In this document: positions 36,073 to 44,246 of the stretch, in pieces | How the letters are laid out: each line of letters starts with the position of its first letter | How positions within the stretch are numbered: the stretch's first letter is position 1 | NCBI GenBank assembly: GCA_964586775.1 | Contig: CAZPJD010000241.1 | Span: 1 to 45,696 of the forward strand | Origin: JADLEX01 sp964586775 | GTDB taxonomy: Bacteria > Lernaellota > Lernaellaia > JACKCT01 | DNA: 45,696 bases | Direction of reading: 5' to 3' | Position numbers and translations under genes: made by a program | Notes under the pieces: generated by a model | Seen by the model: the letters and a program-made list of their open reading frames with translations, nothing else | Told to the model about the DNA's origin: nothing | Database searches by the model: none

Positions 36073-38700
36073 ATGACCATTCGTCGACGTGTGTTCATTC
36101 CGGTTTTCGTCGCGCTCTCGTTGGTGGTCCTGCTGACCGGAGCGGCGTTCACCACGCGTCTGCTGCGCCAAGCCGACATGAACGACGTCGAGGAGGCCCG
36201 GTCGGCGGCGCGGGTGGCGGCGTTCGTCGTTCAGGAGTCGCTCGCGGCGCTGTCGGCGACATGCCTGGACTACGCCGCCTGGCACGAAACGCGGGAGTTC
36301 GCACTGGGCCGCAACTCGACGTACGCAACGGCGTACCTGACCGAGGAGATGGCCCGCAAGAACCGGTTGCACCTGATCTTCGTGTTCAACCCGCGCGGGG
36401 AGCTGGTTTTCGAATCCGGTTTCGATCCTCGAAGCGGCAGACAGATTCCCATGCGCGAGGACACGCGTCGACTGCTGTTGGATCGTCCCGAGTTATCCCG
36501 GCACGAGGACGACAAGTACGTCAGCGCGGGTGTATGGTTCCTGCCCGATGGCCCCGCGCTCATCGCGGCAAGGCCCATTCTCGGCGACGACTACCAAGGT
36601 CCCGTCGGCGGGTCGATCGCGTTCGGACGTTACCTGACGCGCACCGAATTTCGCCGCTTGCGCGAATGGATCGACGCGGACTTCGCCGTCGTTCCCGACA
36701 CCAGGGCAAATAACACGGGCGGAAGGCGCGGATCGACCGCGGGAACCGTTGTCGTCACCGAGAGTCCGGATTTTCATCTGGCTTCCATGCCTCTGCGTCA
36801 TCGAAACGGTCCCGGCGCCCGCATCGAGGTTCGTCATCCGCGACTCGCGCGCAAGGCGCATCTGGACGAAGCGGCGCGGGGAATTTCGACGATTCTCGCG
36901 ATCGGTCTGTTCGTCCTCGCGTCGACGCTTCTCGCGATCGAGTACTTGGTGACGAAGCGCCTCTCGCGGCTGCGGAATTTCGTGCGCGACGTCGTCCGCA
37001 CGGCGGACCTGTCGCGCCGGATCGGAGCGCGAAGCGATTCGCGCGACGAGGTCGACGAACTGTGCGCCGACTTCGACAGCCTGCTCGACAAATGGCGATC
37101 CGTGCGCGCGGCGCGCGACGCGACACAGGCCGCGCTCGAAGCGTCGAATGAAACGTTGCGGAACGAGGTCCACGAGCGCGAGGCCGCCCGGCGCGACGTC
37201 GCCAAGTTTGCGGCACTCGTTGAGGGCGACGGCGATGCGATCGGCTTCTTCGATTGCGGCGGCCGCCTCGTCTACCTGAATCCCGCGGGCCGGAGACTGA
37301 TCGGGCTTCGCGCGGACGACGCGCTGGATCGGGTGTGCGCGGCGGGCTTGACGGGCGGCACCGACCCCGTCAAGCGTCTGCCCGACGGCGAGACCGAAAT
37401 CCGCCACCTGCGAACGGGCGAGCCCATTCCCGTCGACGTGATGAACATCGCGCCTCGCATGCCGGACGGCGAATCGATCGACATGAACGGCGTGGTCATG
37501 CGCGATCTGCGCCCGCGTCGCCAGGCCGAGGCCGAGCGCGCGCATTTGGAGGAGCAGCTCCACCACGCCCAGCGAATGGACGCGATCGGGCGACTCGCCG
37601 GGGGCGTGGCGCACGACTTCAACAACATTCTCACGGCCATCAACGGGTACACGCAGCTCGTGATCGAAACGACTCCGGAGTCGGACTCGCGCCACGCCGA
37701 TCTCGTCGAGATCCGCAAATCGGCCGAGCGGGCGAAAGCGCTCACGAACCAGCTCCTCGCATTTGGACGGCGACAGGTGGTGACGCCGCGCGTGCTGAGC
37801 GTGCGCGAGTCGGTGGACAGCGCCCTGCGCATGATCGTGCGGATCATCGGCGAGCGGATCTCGCTGCGCGTGGACGCCGGCGAGGAAGACGGCCGCGTAC
37901 TGGCCGATCCGATGCAGATCGATCAGATTCTCGTCAACCTGGTCGTGAATGCCCGCGACGCCATGCCGGACGGCGGCGAGCTGGCGATCCGGGTCGAGGA
38001 GGAGCGCATCGGCGACGATGGCGACGCGCGGGCTTACGATGCGGAGCCCGGGAGTTACGTGCGCGTATCGGTCATCGATACCGGGTCGGGGATCGAACCC
38101 GACGTGCTGCCGCACGTCTTCGAGCCGTTCTTCACAACCAAGGAAAAGGGCAAGGGGACCGGACTCGGCCTCCCGACCGTCTACGGCATCGTTCGGCAAA
38201 TCGGCGGCTTCGTCACGGTGGAGAGCCAGCCGGGAAAGGGTTCCGCGTTCCACATCCATCTTCCCTGCGCGCAGGCGCCGGTCGCGACCCTGGACCCGAA
38301 AACGGATGCCGAGCGAGCATGGGGCGTCGGCACGGTTCTGCTCGCCGAGGACGAGGACGCCGTGCGCGAATACGCGATGCGCGTGCTGACGTCGATGGGT
38401 TATCGCGTGATCAGCGCATCCTGCGGTCAGGACGCGCTGGAAAAAGCTCGCGAATGCGGCGACGAACTCGCCCTGCTCGTCACGGACGTCATCATGCCGC
38501 GAATGAACGGTCGGGACCTTGCCGATCGACTGCGTGCCGAGCGCCCGAACCTGCCCATCGTATTCATATCGGGATACACCGACGACGTGCTGGATACGCA
38601 GGGCGTTTTCGAGACCGGCGCCCGGTTTCTGCAAAAGCCGTTCGACATCGACGATTTAGTCCGCGCCGTGAGGGACGCCGTCGTGGAGATCGCGGCGTAA
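36073..38700 (+). CDS. CHASE4-HAMP-PAS hybrid histidine kinase with C-terminal receiver
   Basis: The 875-residue product has a first membrane helix (about 7-27), a periplasmic CHASE4-like sensor (about 40-270, with CLDYAAWHETREF), a second membrane helix (about 270-295), a HAMP linker (about 292-345), a PAS domain (about 375-480, with FFDCGGRLVYLNPAGRRLIG), HisKA with His in GGVAHDFNNILTAINGY (about 514), HATPase with RDAMPDGGEL and GTGLGLPTVYGIV, and a receiver with LLAEDEDAVREY and Asp in LLVTDVIMPRMNG (about 802). ATG 36073 removes 12 poor residues of the longer frame. No partner regulator is adjacent; output is likely through a phosphorelay. Confidence 0.93.
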   Translation: MTIRRRVFIPVFVALSLVVLLTGAAFTTRLLRQADMNDVEEARSAARVAAFVVQESLAALSATCLDYAAWHETREFALGRNSTYATAYLTEEMARKNRLHLIFVFNPRGELVFESGFDPRSGRQIPMREDTRRLLLDRPELSRHEDDKYVSAGVWFLPDGPALIAARPILGDDYQGPVGGSIAFGRYLTRTEFRRLREWIDADFAVVPDTRANNTGGRRGSTAGTVVVTESPDFHLASMPLRHRNGPGARIEVRHPRLARKAHLDEAARGISTILAIGLFVLASTLLAIEYLVTKRLSRLRNFVRDVVRTADLSRRIGARSDSRDEVDELCADFDSLLDKWRSVRAARDATQAALEASNETLRNEVHEREAARRDVAKFAALVEGDGDAIGFFDCGGRLVYLNPAGRRLIGLRADDALDRVCAAGLTGGTDPVKRLPDGETEIRHLRTGEPIPVDVMNIAPRMPDGESIDMNGVVMRDLRPRRQAEAERAHLEEQLHHAQRMDAIGRLAGGVAHDFNNILTAINGYTQLVIETTPESDSRHADLVEIRKSAERAKALTNQLLAFGRRQVVTPRVLSVRESVDSALRMIVRIIGERISLRVDAGEEDGRVLADPMQIDQILVNLVVNARDAMPDGGELAIRVEEERIGDDGDARAYDAEPGSYVRVSVIDTGSGIEPDVLPHVFEPFFTTKEKGKGTGLGLPTVYGIVRQIGGFVTVESQPGKGSAFHIHLPCAQAPVATLDPKTDAERAWGVGTVLLAEDEDAVREYAMRVLTSMGYRVISASCGQDALEKARECGDELALLVTDVIMPRMNGRDLADRLRAERPNLPIVFISGYTDDVLDTQGVFETGARFLQKPFDIDDLVRAVRDAVVEIAA

Positions 38701-39064
38701 ACGAGTAAACGGGCAACAATCCCGATTGGCGCCTGGTTTGCGGCTTTCATCGCGTCTGCGGACTTTCAAGGAGGCCGGAAAAACCGTCGCCGCCAACCCG
38801 CGCGCCGAGCGGGTCCGCGCATTTCAGGCGGCGATCGAAACCGGAAAACGAAGGAAACCGCCGAAGAAATGCGCGGAATCGCAAGCCAGATCCTCGATGC
38901 CTCGAATCCGGGCGTCGAACGACGGAAACCGGCGAGAACGCCCTTGACCTTGCGCCATTCGGGACTGTTCCTGTTTCATTTTCGGAACAGTTTCCATCGA
39001 CGTGTGATACAATTACTGAGCGAGGTGTTTGGAATGTCGAACGAACCGAATGGCGAGGTTTCCC
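38701..39064. other. Intergenic stretch of 364 bases
   Basis: No convincing gene is present. It holds an 8-bp inverted repeat (separate entry) and a TACAAT hexamer near 39009-39014 that may be a -10 for the next gene; a good -35 was not found. Confidence 0.4.
38964..38991. repeat. Inverted repeat ACTGTTCC...GGAACAGT
   Basis: A perfect 8-bp inverted repeat with a 12-base AT-rich centre, about 75 bases upstream of the DUF1566-like gene. There is no T-run after it on the plus strand. It could be an operator or hairpin of unknown role. Confidence 0.35.
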
Positions 39065-39610
39065 ATGAATCGTTCGTGGTTTCTGCTGGCGGCGGCGATG
39101 GTTTACGCGCTGGTTGCGGTCGGTGCGTCCTGTTCGGACGGCGACGACGATAACAACGACGGCGGGGCGACATGGACGGACGCGGAATCGGGCCTGGAAT
39201 GGCAGGACGATTCTCTGCCGACGATGAACTGGCCCGACGCGGTCGCGTACTGCGAGGATCTGGAATTCGGCGGCGATTCCGACTGGCGTTTGCCGAGCAT
39301 TGGCGAACTGCGCACGCTCGTGCGCGGCTGCGACGCGACGGCGACCGGCGGCTTATGCGAAGTGACTGACGAATGTCTGGAGCAGTCCTGTGAAAACGAC
39401 ATTTGCCTGGGTTGCGAAAACAACAACGGTCCCGGAGTGGGTGGCGAATATTGGCCCGCCGAACTCGCCGACAACTCCACAATGGCCTGGTCGTCTTCCA
39501 CGGTGGCGGACAATGTGGGGAATGCATTCGTTCTCATCTACTCGTACGCTGGCATCACCAACGCCTTCGTCAAAGATTCGAACGAGTTGACGGTCCGCTG
39601 CGTGCGCTGA
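39065..39610 (+). CDS. DUF1566-type (Lcl C-terminal-like) lipoprotein
   Basis: The 181-residue product has a signal peptide and a Cys at 23 after VGAS, followed by an Asp/Asn-rich linker (CSDGDDDNNDGG), the style of an outer-surface lipoprotein. The body has the family pattern TWTDAESGLEWQDD, MNWPDAVAYCEDL, DWRLPSIGELRTLV and a closing LTVRCVR. The Cys-rich central part may form disulfides. Proteins with this domain are often surface or adhesion-related; the function here is unknown. ATG 39065 gives a complete signal peptide. Confidence 0.85.
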   Translation: MNRSWFLLAAAMVYALVAVGASCSDGDDDNNDGGATWTDAESGLEWQDDSLPTMNWPDAVAYCEDLEFGGDSDWRLPSIGELRTLVRGCDATATGGLCEVTDECLEQSCENDICLGCENNNGPGVGGEYWPAELADNSTMAWSSSTVADNVGNAFVLIYSYAGITNAFVKDSNELTVRCVR

Positions 39611-39703
39611 GCGCTAAAGTGGGACCGTTACCGGTTTTTCGGCCCCGCCATCAGGGCCTGCGCGAGCGCTCGGGCGAAAACTGGCGACTGTCCATAATGA
39701 AAT

Positions 39704-40576
39704 TTAGCCGATCATGCGCAGCCATTCGCCGAACAGGTACTCCATGCGGCCCACGAGCAGCGCGATGCGGCCCATCACGGTGAAGCCGAACGACGCGCCG
39801 AAGCTGACCATCAGGATCCAGATGCCCACGCGGCTCGCCGCGCCGAAGACGCCCGTGTGCTCCTTCGAAAAGAAGAAGTAAACGAGGCCGCATACCACGC
39901 CGACAAAGACGACGATATTGCCGAAGGTGTCGGCCGCGGAGAACCGCCCATCGTTCATCACGACGAGCGGCATCACGGACGACGCGATCTGGCTCATGAA
40001 GTCGCTGCGCAGGTATTGAAGGAAGTTGAGCCCCGCCGTGGTGCCGACGATGAAGGCGAGCGCCCAGCGCGAGTAGTTGCCGACCTTCGGGCCCGCTAGG
40101 CGGGCGAGCAGCAGGATACCGAGCGCGAGCGGGATGAGGTAGCGCCAGTCTTGCCCGCCGCCTTCGAGACCGGGAATAATTTTCGACACGAGTCCCGGCG
40201 CGAGCTTGCCGAAAAGATTGGGCACGAGAACCTGCCAGAACCCGATCACCATCCAGTACGCGGCGGAGACGCCGACGAAGACGTGCTCGGCGAACTTGTA
40301 GAAGGGGTTGTCGGCGTAAAGGAAGCTCATGATGGCGAGCGTGAAAAACGCGCCCACCCACACCCAGAAGCCCTTCCAGGACCATTCGGAGTGCGTGACT
40401 TCCTTTTGACCGACCACGAGACCGAAGTCGTTTTTCACCGGCTCGCTCTTCGTGATCTCGACGCGCTCGGGCCATGGCTTCGCCATGTGGCCGTTCGCCG
40501 CTCGGATCAGCAGCGCCACGAGTACGGCGACGAGGACGACGGAGACGATGACGCCGGTCTTGGTGAGTTTCGGCAT
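39704..40576 (-). CDS. Polytopic membrane protein of the four-gene unknown cluster (290 aa)
   Basis: The product has about seven membrane segments: one near 7-25, then, after a soluble loop of about 45 residues, others near 69-87, 97-116, 147-163, 170-188, 222-240 and 254-273. No recognised catalytic motif is seen. ATG 40576 has GGAGG upstream and lies one base after the stop of the preceding gene, which indicates tight coupling. It is the last gene of the cluster. Polar residues within helices (for example NDGRFSAADTFGN between helices) could form a pore or binding site, but this is speculation. Confidence 0.75.
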   Translation of the reverse strand: MPKLTKTGVIVSVVLVAVLVALLIRAANGHMAKPWPERVEITKSEPVKNDFGLVVGQKEVTHSEWSWKGFWVWVGAFFTLAIMSFLYADNPFYKFAEHVFVGVSAAYWMVIGFWQVLVPNLFGKLAPGLVSKIIPGLEGGGQDWRYLIPLALGILLLARLAGPKVGNYSRWALAFIVGTTAGLNFLQYLRSDFMSQIASSVMPLVVMNDGRFSAADTFGNIVVFVGVVCGLVYFFFSKEHTGVFGAASRVGIWILMVSFGASFGFTVMGRIALLVGRMEYLFGEWLRMIG

Positions 40577-40577
40577 G

Positions 40578-41465
40578 TTACCTCCGCCCGCCGCGCCGGC
40601 GTTCCACGAAATACGTGACGTTGCCGATGACGATGAAGAGCATGATGACCAGATGCGCGATGGCCTGCGCGCCCATGCGGATGCGGCCCTTGTTCTTGCT
40701 GATGTCCGCGTACTGCGGATACTTGTCGCCGAGGAGTTGCTCGTACTCCGCGCCCGCCTTGAGGCCCCCCAGCAGCCCCGCGAGTTGCCTGGGGTAGTAG
40801 GGATAGAGCAGCGGCGATTGCACGGCGGTGCTGCCGCCGATGATCTTCACGCCCGCGGGGTCCGCGCCGAACTGCACCCACTCCTTCAGTCCCGGCTGCC
40901 CCGCCGAGATGTTGATGATGAGGTCCACGTCACGCAGGCTCTTGATGTTTTTCATGATCGGCAGCGACGTCAGCGGCTTGTTCGTCGTGTCCACGGGAAA
41001 AAACTTTTCGAAGTCGGTGAGCACGACGTTGATGACGCCCTGCCCGCCTGACTTGTATCCGAGGTTGGCGTAGTTCTCGCCGTAGACCCACGGCGTCTTT
41101 GGTCCGCCGTTCTTTTCTTTTTCGGCCAGATCGGCCGTGACCTGCGCGATGGTGTCGCGGGCCATGTCCTGCCCGATCGGCCACAGCGCCATGATGATGA
41201 CCCTGATGCCGCGCTCGGCACAGTGACGCAGCCACGCGGTGGCCATCGGCTGCAATTCGGGCTCCGATGCGGGATCGTAGTCGAAGGACATCAGCACCTT
41301 GGTGCCGGGGGGGAGCGTCTCGACGACGTCGAAGGTGTCGCGGACCATCGGCGTGGGGAACTCGGGGAACTCGATCGTGTAGAGCAGCGGCACGATCACT
41401 GCGACGCTCATGAACAAAAAGATCCAGCGGCGGTCGATGTCCCGAATCTTTTCATACCAGCCCAT
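40578..41465 (-). CDS. Membrane-anchored protein with extracytoplasmic Rossmann-like domain (295 aa)
   Basis: One helix at 14-31 and one at about 267-287 bracket a soluble domain of about 230 residues that should face the periplasm. The domain begins PPGTKVLMSFDYDPASEPEL and contains alternating strand-helix sequence such as GIRVIIMALWPIGQDMA, VINVVLTDF and VDLIINISAG. This looks like a Rossmann-like fold reminiscent of extracytoplasmic domains of GldG/ABC-associated membrane proteins; I cannot name a family. AGGAGG precedes ATG 41465. The gap to the upstream gene is 10 bases. Confidence 0.75.
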   Translation of the reverse strand: MGWYEKIRDIDRRWIFLFMSVAVIVPLLYTIEFPEFPTPMVRDTFDVVETLPPGTKVLMSFDYDPASEPELQPMATAWLRHCAERGIRVIIMALWPIGQDMARDTIAQVTADLAEKEKNGGPKTPWVYGENYANLGYKSGGQGVINVVLTDFEKFFPVDTTNKPLTSLPIMKNIKSLRDVDLIINISAGQPGLKEWVQFGADPAGVKIIGGSTAVQSPLLYPYYPRQLAGLLGGLKAGAEYEQLLGDKYPQYADISKNKGRIRMGAQAIAHLVIMLFIVIGNVTYFVERRRGGRR

Positions 41466-41475
41466 CGCGTCCTCC

Positions 41476-42156
41476 TCAGTCCGAGTCGGTGCCCAGATAT
41501 CCCCGGTCCACGCCGAGGATGATCTTGAGCGAGGTGGAAACGATGCCCAGCGCGATGCCGATCATGATCGCGCGCTGGCCGGCCAGATTGGGGTAATTCA
41601 TGATCCATTCGGCGAGCTGCGGGATACCGAAGCCCTCGCCGTGCGGCGTCCAGAACGAGAGCCACGTGCCGATGAAGGTGCGTCCCAGCAGGATGATGAA
41701 GGCCGAGACGAGCAGCACGGTGGCCTCGAGATTCTTCGCGCGAAACGCCCGGTAGCTGGCCGACGCCACGTAGAACGCCAGCAGGGCGAACATCGTGGCC
41801 GCGAGCGGCTTGAAGATGAACGCATAGATGAGCTGGAAGTAGGAACCCTTGGCGGAAAGGTCGCCCGCGATGCCCTCGGGGTTGTGCAGCTTGAACAGAC
41901 CGATGATGAGCGTCGCGAAGAACCCCACGATGCACACCACCGAGTAACCCCAGCCCTTCGTCTTTTTGTAGATCTTGTCGGCGTGGATCTTGACGAGATT
42001 TCCGCCGCCCAGCACGAAGGCGAAGACGGCGATGATGTCGAAGTAGATCGAAAAGTCCTCCCCCAGCGTCTCGGCCTCGGGAAAGAGCTTCGAGAAGATC
42101 AACACCGCGCCGACGATGCCGGTGATGAGCAGCGGAATCGTGCGTTTGACGAGCAT
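41476..42156 (-). CDS. Polytopic membrane protein of the four-gene unknown cluster (226 aa)
   Basis: The product has six or seven membrane helices (near 7-22, 37-55, 68-88, 108-128, 140-163 and 195-213) with short loops. A GGGNLVKIHADKIYKKTKG loop is positively charged and should be cytoplasmic. No domain is recognised. The AGGAGG site lies in the 15-base spacer after the FN3-containing gene. It is certainly part of the same operon as its neighbours. Confidence 0.75.
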   Translation of the reverse strand: MLVKRTIPLLITGIVGAVLIFSKLFPEAETLGEDFSIYFDIIAVFAFVLGGGNLVKIHADKIYKKTKGWGYSVVCIVGFFATLIIGLFKLHNPEGIAGDLSAKGSYFQLIYAFIFKPLAATMFALLAFYVASASYRAFRAKNLEATVLLVSAFIILLGRTFIGTWLSFWTPHGEGFGIPQLAEWIMNYPNLAGQRAIMIGIALGIVSTSLKIILGVDRGYLGTDSD

Positions 42157-42171
42157 GTTCCGGCCGCCTCC

Positions 42172-43977
42172 TTATCCGCCGATCGGCGTGAAGAGTTTGA
42201 CGATGGCGTCGGCGACCGCGCCCGCCCATCCCGCGCCCGTGATCTGCGCGAGCGTCGCGAAGACGCCGCCGACCACGATGGCGGCCATGCCCGCCATCTT
42301 ACCGATGTCCTGCCCCTTGAGGCTGCCGAGCTGCTTGGGGTCGTGCGACAGGTACGCCGACGCGGCGAAAAGCTCCTCGCCGATGAGCGTGTAGTCGCAG
42401 GCGGCGATGAAGAACGGCAGTTGCGCGGCTTGTGCCGTGCCCGCGATCTGGATCGCGCCGATCGAGTTGCCCGTCTCGGCGAGAATCAACGACTCGGCGA
42501 AGAACGCGCCGAAGTAGATGCACGTGGCGGGCTTTTCGCGGACCATGATGCCGTTGACGCCCGCGACATAGCCGAATTGTTCGTCGGTCAGGTAGGTGAC
42601 GATGTTGTCGTTGTAGGCGTCGGGCCGACCCGCCGAGATGAACGCCTCCTTCACCGTCTCGCGTCCCGTCGTCATCACTAGACTCTTGGACGTGGGCACC
42701 AGGAGCTTGGTGTCGTATTCGGCCACCTGCCGCGCGATGCGCCCGAGAATCACGATGGCCGCCACGGTCATCACGTCGTTCATGTCCATGATGCCGGGGA
42801 TGTAGAGAACGGGCTTGCCCATCTCGGTCGCGCGGCCGATCGATTCCTCGACCGCCTCGAGGCCCGCGATCTTTCGCACGAAGAGTTTCTTGCCGCTCTT
42901 GATGTGCTGGATGAAGTAGAGGATGAACCCCGAGAGCACGAGGGCGAACAGCACGAAGTTCCACTCGTCCCGGTTCACCCACTGCGACTTCGCCGCGACG
43001 GCCTCGGTCGTGTGCTCCGAGATCGCCAGATCCACGCCGTTCGCCGCCACCGCCGCGACGGCGAAATACAGCGGTTCCTTCTCCGTCTTCTCGTCCAGAT
43101 CCTCGGCCTTGTAGTCGAACACCGACTTCGAGCCGCCCACCGCGCCCAGCAGCGTGTACGGGCCGTCCGGTTTCGGCGACGAAAACACGCGATACGTGAG
43201 CCCGTGGATCGCATCGGCGCCCGTGGGCGGTGTCCAGGTGACGCGGATCTCCTCGCCCGAGTCGTTGGGCCGATCGGCGGCGCTCACGCCGTCCGGCGAG
43301 CCGAGCGCAAACGACCCGCTCAGCGCGTCGCGCTCCGACCACATGAACGACTGGCGCTCCGGCGAAATCGGACCGATGTTGACGAGTGGTGTCTCGCCCG
43401 CCGCGACGAAGGCGTAAGCCGATGCGTCGCCATCGCGGCCCAACACGCGGTAGACGTAGGTGCGTCCGTCGACCAGCGCCTCGTCGTCGAATTGGTAGAA
43501 CGCATCGAGCCCGCCATCGGGCTTCGGTTCGGTCTTGAGGTGCTCGTCCATGGCGGAGAACTGACCGGCCAAGGTGAACGAGAGCGGTCCGTCAGCCTTT
43601 TCCGCACGCAGCACCACCCACATCTTCGGCGATGGGGCGTCGGCCTTTGGGCACGGTTTCCACGTCAGACGCACCACGCCGCCGGCGTCGTCGGGCCGGT
43701 CCACAGCCTTGGCGTCCACAGCGGGGCAGATCTTCGCATCATACGTGTTTTCGGTGGAGGGCTCGGGCCACTCGGGCGGGGGCGCGGAGGCTGCTGCGAG
43801 CACATCCGGGCTCGGCGCGATCGGCGCGGCCAGCGAGGCCGGCATGCTCATGGTCGCGGTGGGATTCGCCGGTGCGGGGCTCGCGCCCTCGCCCTGCGCA
43901 AACGCGGTCGTCGCGAGCGCCAGCGACAGGGCGAACAAAATCCCCCACTGGGTCAGGTCACGGAACGCCATGCGCAT
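42172..43977 (-). CDS. Exported FN3-like membrane protein with DUF6754-like cytoplasmic region (601 aa)
   Basis: The product has a signal peptide (1-27), an Ala/Pro-rich linker, and two fibronectin-III-like domains (about 80-215 and 225-335, with VRLTWKPC and IRVTWTPP strands and TYVYRVLG / LTYRVFSS). A membrane helix follows at about 345-365, then a region of about 200 residues that starts GKPVLYIPGIMDMNDVMT and has YTLIGEELFAASAYLSHDP, and a last helix near 565-585. The C-terminal region matches, by memory, the family listed as DUF6754; treat that label as tentative. GGAGGG precedes ATG 43977. It leads the four-gene operon and appears to supply both the outside and the inside face of a complex. 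Confidence 0.78.
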   Translation of the reverse strand: MRMAFRDLTQWGILFALSLALATTAFAQGEGASPAPANPTATMSMPASLAAPIAPSPDVLAAASAPPPEWPEPSTENTYDAKICPAVDAKAVDRPDDAGGVVRLTWKPCPKADAPSPKMWVVLRAEKADGPLSFTLAGQFSAMDEHLKTEPKPDGGLDAFYQFDDEALVDGRTYVYRVLGRDGDASAYAFVAAGETPLVNIGPISPERQSFMWSERDALSGSFALGSPDGVSAADRPNDSGEEIRVTWTPPTGADAIHGLTYRVFSSPKPDGPYTLLGAVGGSKSVFDYKAEDLDEKTEKEPLYFAVAAVAANGVDLAISEHTTEAVAAKSQWVNRDEWNFVLFALVLSGFILYFIQHIKSGKKLFVRKIAGLEAVEESIGRATEMGKPVLYIPGIMDMNDVMTVAAIVILGRIARQVAEYDTKLLVPTSKSLVMTTGRETVKEAFISAGRPDAYNDNIVTYLTDEQFGYVAGVNGIMVREKPATCIYFGAFFAESLILAETGNSIGAIQIAGTAQAAQLPFFIAACDYTLIGEELFAASAYLSHDPKQLGSLKGQDIGKMAGMAAIVVGGVFATLAQITGAGWAGAVADAIVKLFTPIGG

Positions 43978-44192
43978 GGTCCCTCCATCCCGCCGAATAC
44001 GAAAAACGTCCGGTTTCGCCGGGAAAGGCGACGCCGGGCGCTTCGAACGCGATCGGGGAGGACGCTCGGTTGTTCGAAAACCGTGTCGGAAACGACCGAA
44101 CCGATTTAGCGGTTTGGGTTCGGCCCGTCAAGGCGAACGGGACTTTTTCGTTGCGGAAGCATGGCCGTGTCGAGCCGCGCGCCGCGAACGGT
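43978..44192. other. Divergent intergenic region
   Basis: No gene is seen. It should contain the promoter of the minus-strand membrane cluster and the upstream part of the diguanylate cyclase promoter. Confidence 0.4.
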
Positions 44193-44198
44193 TATAAT
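44193..44198 (+). promoter_or_regulatory. Consensus -10 element of the diguanylate cyclase gene
   Basis: TATAAT at 44193-44198 is a perfect -10 in GC-rich DNA. A -35 at standard spacing is weak. Transcription would begin near 44205, downstream of ATG 44202, which supports the later start ATG 44247. Confidence 0.5.
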
Positions 44199-44246
44199 GA
44201 CATGATCGAGATCCCTCTGCCCGGATGCAAGTGGACCGGAGTCGAC

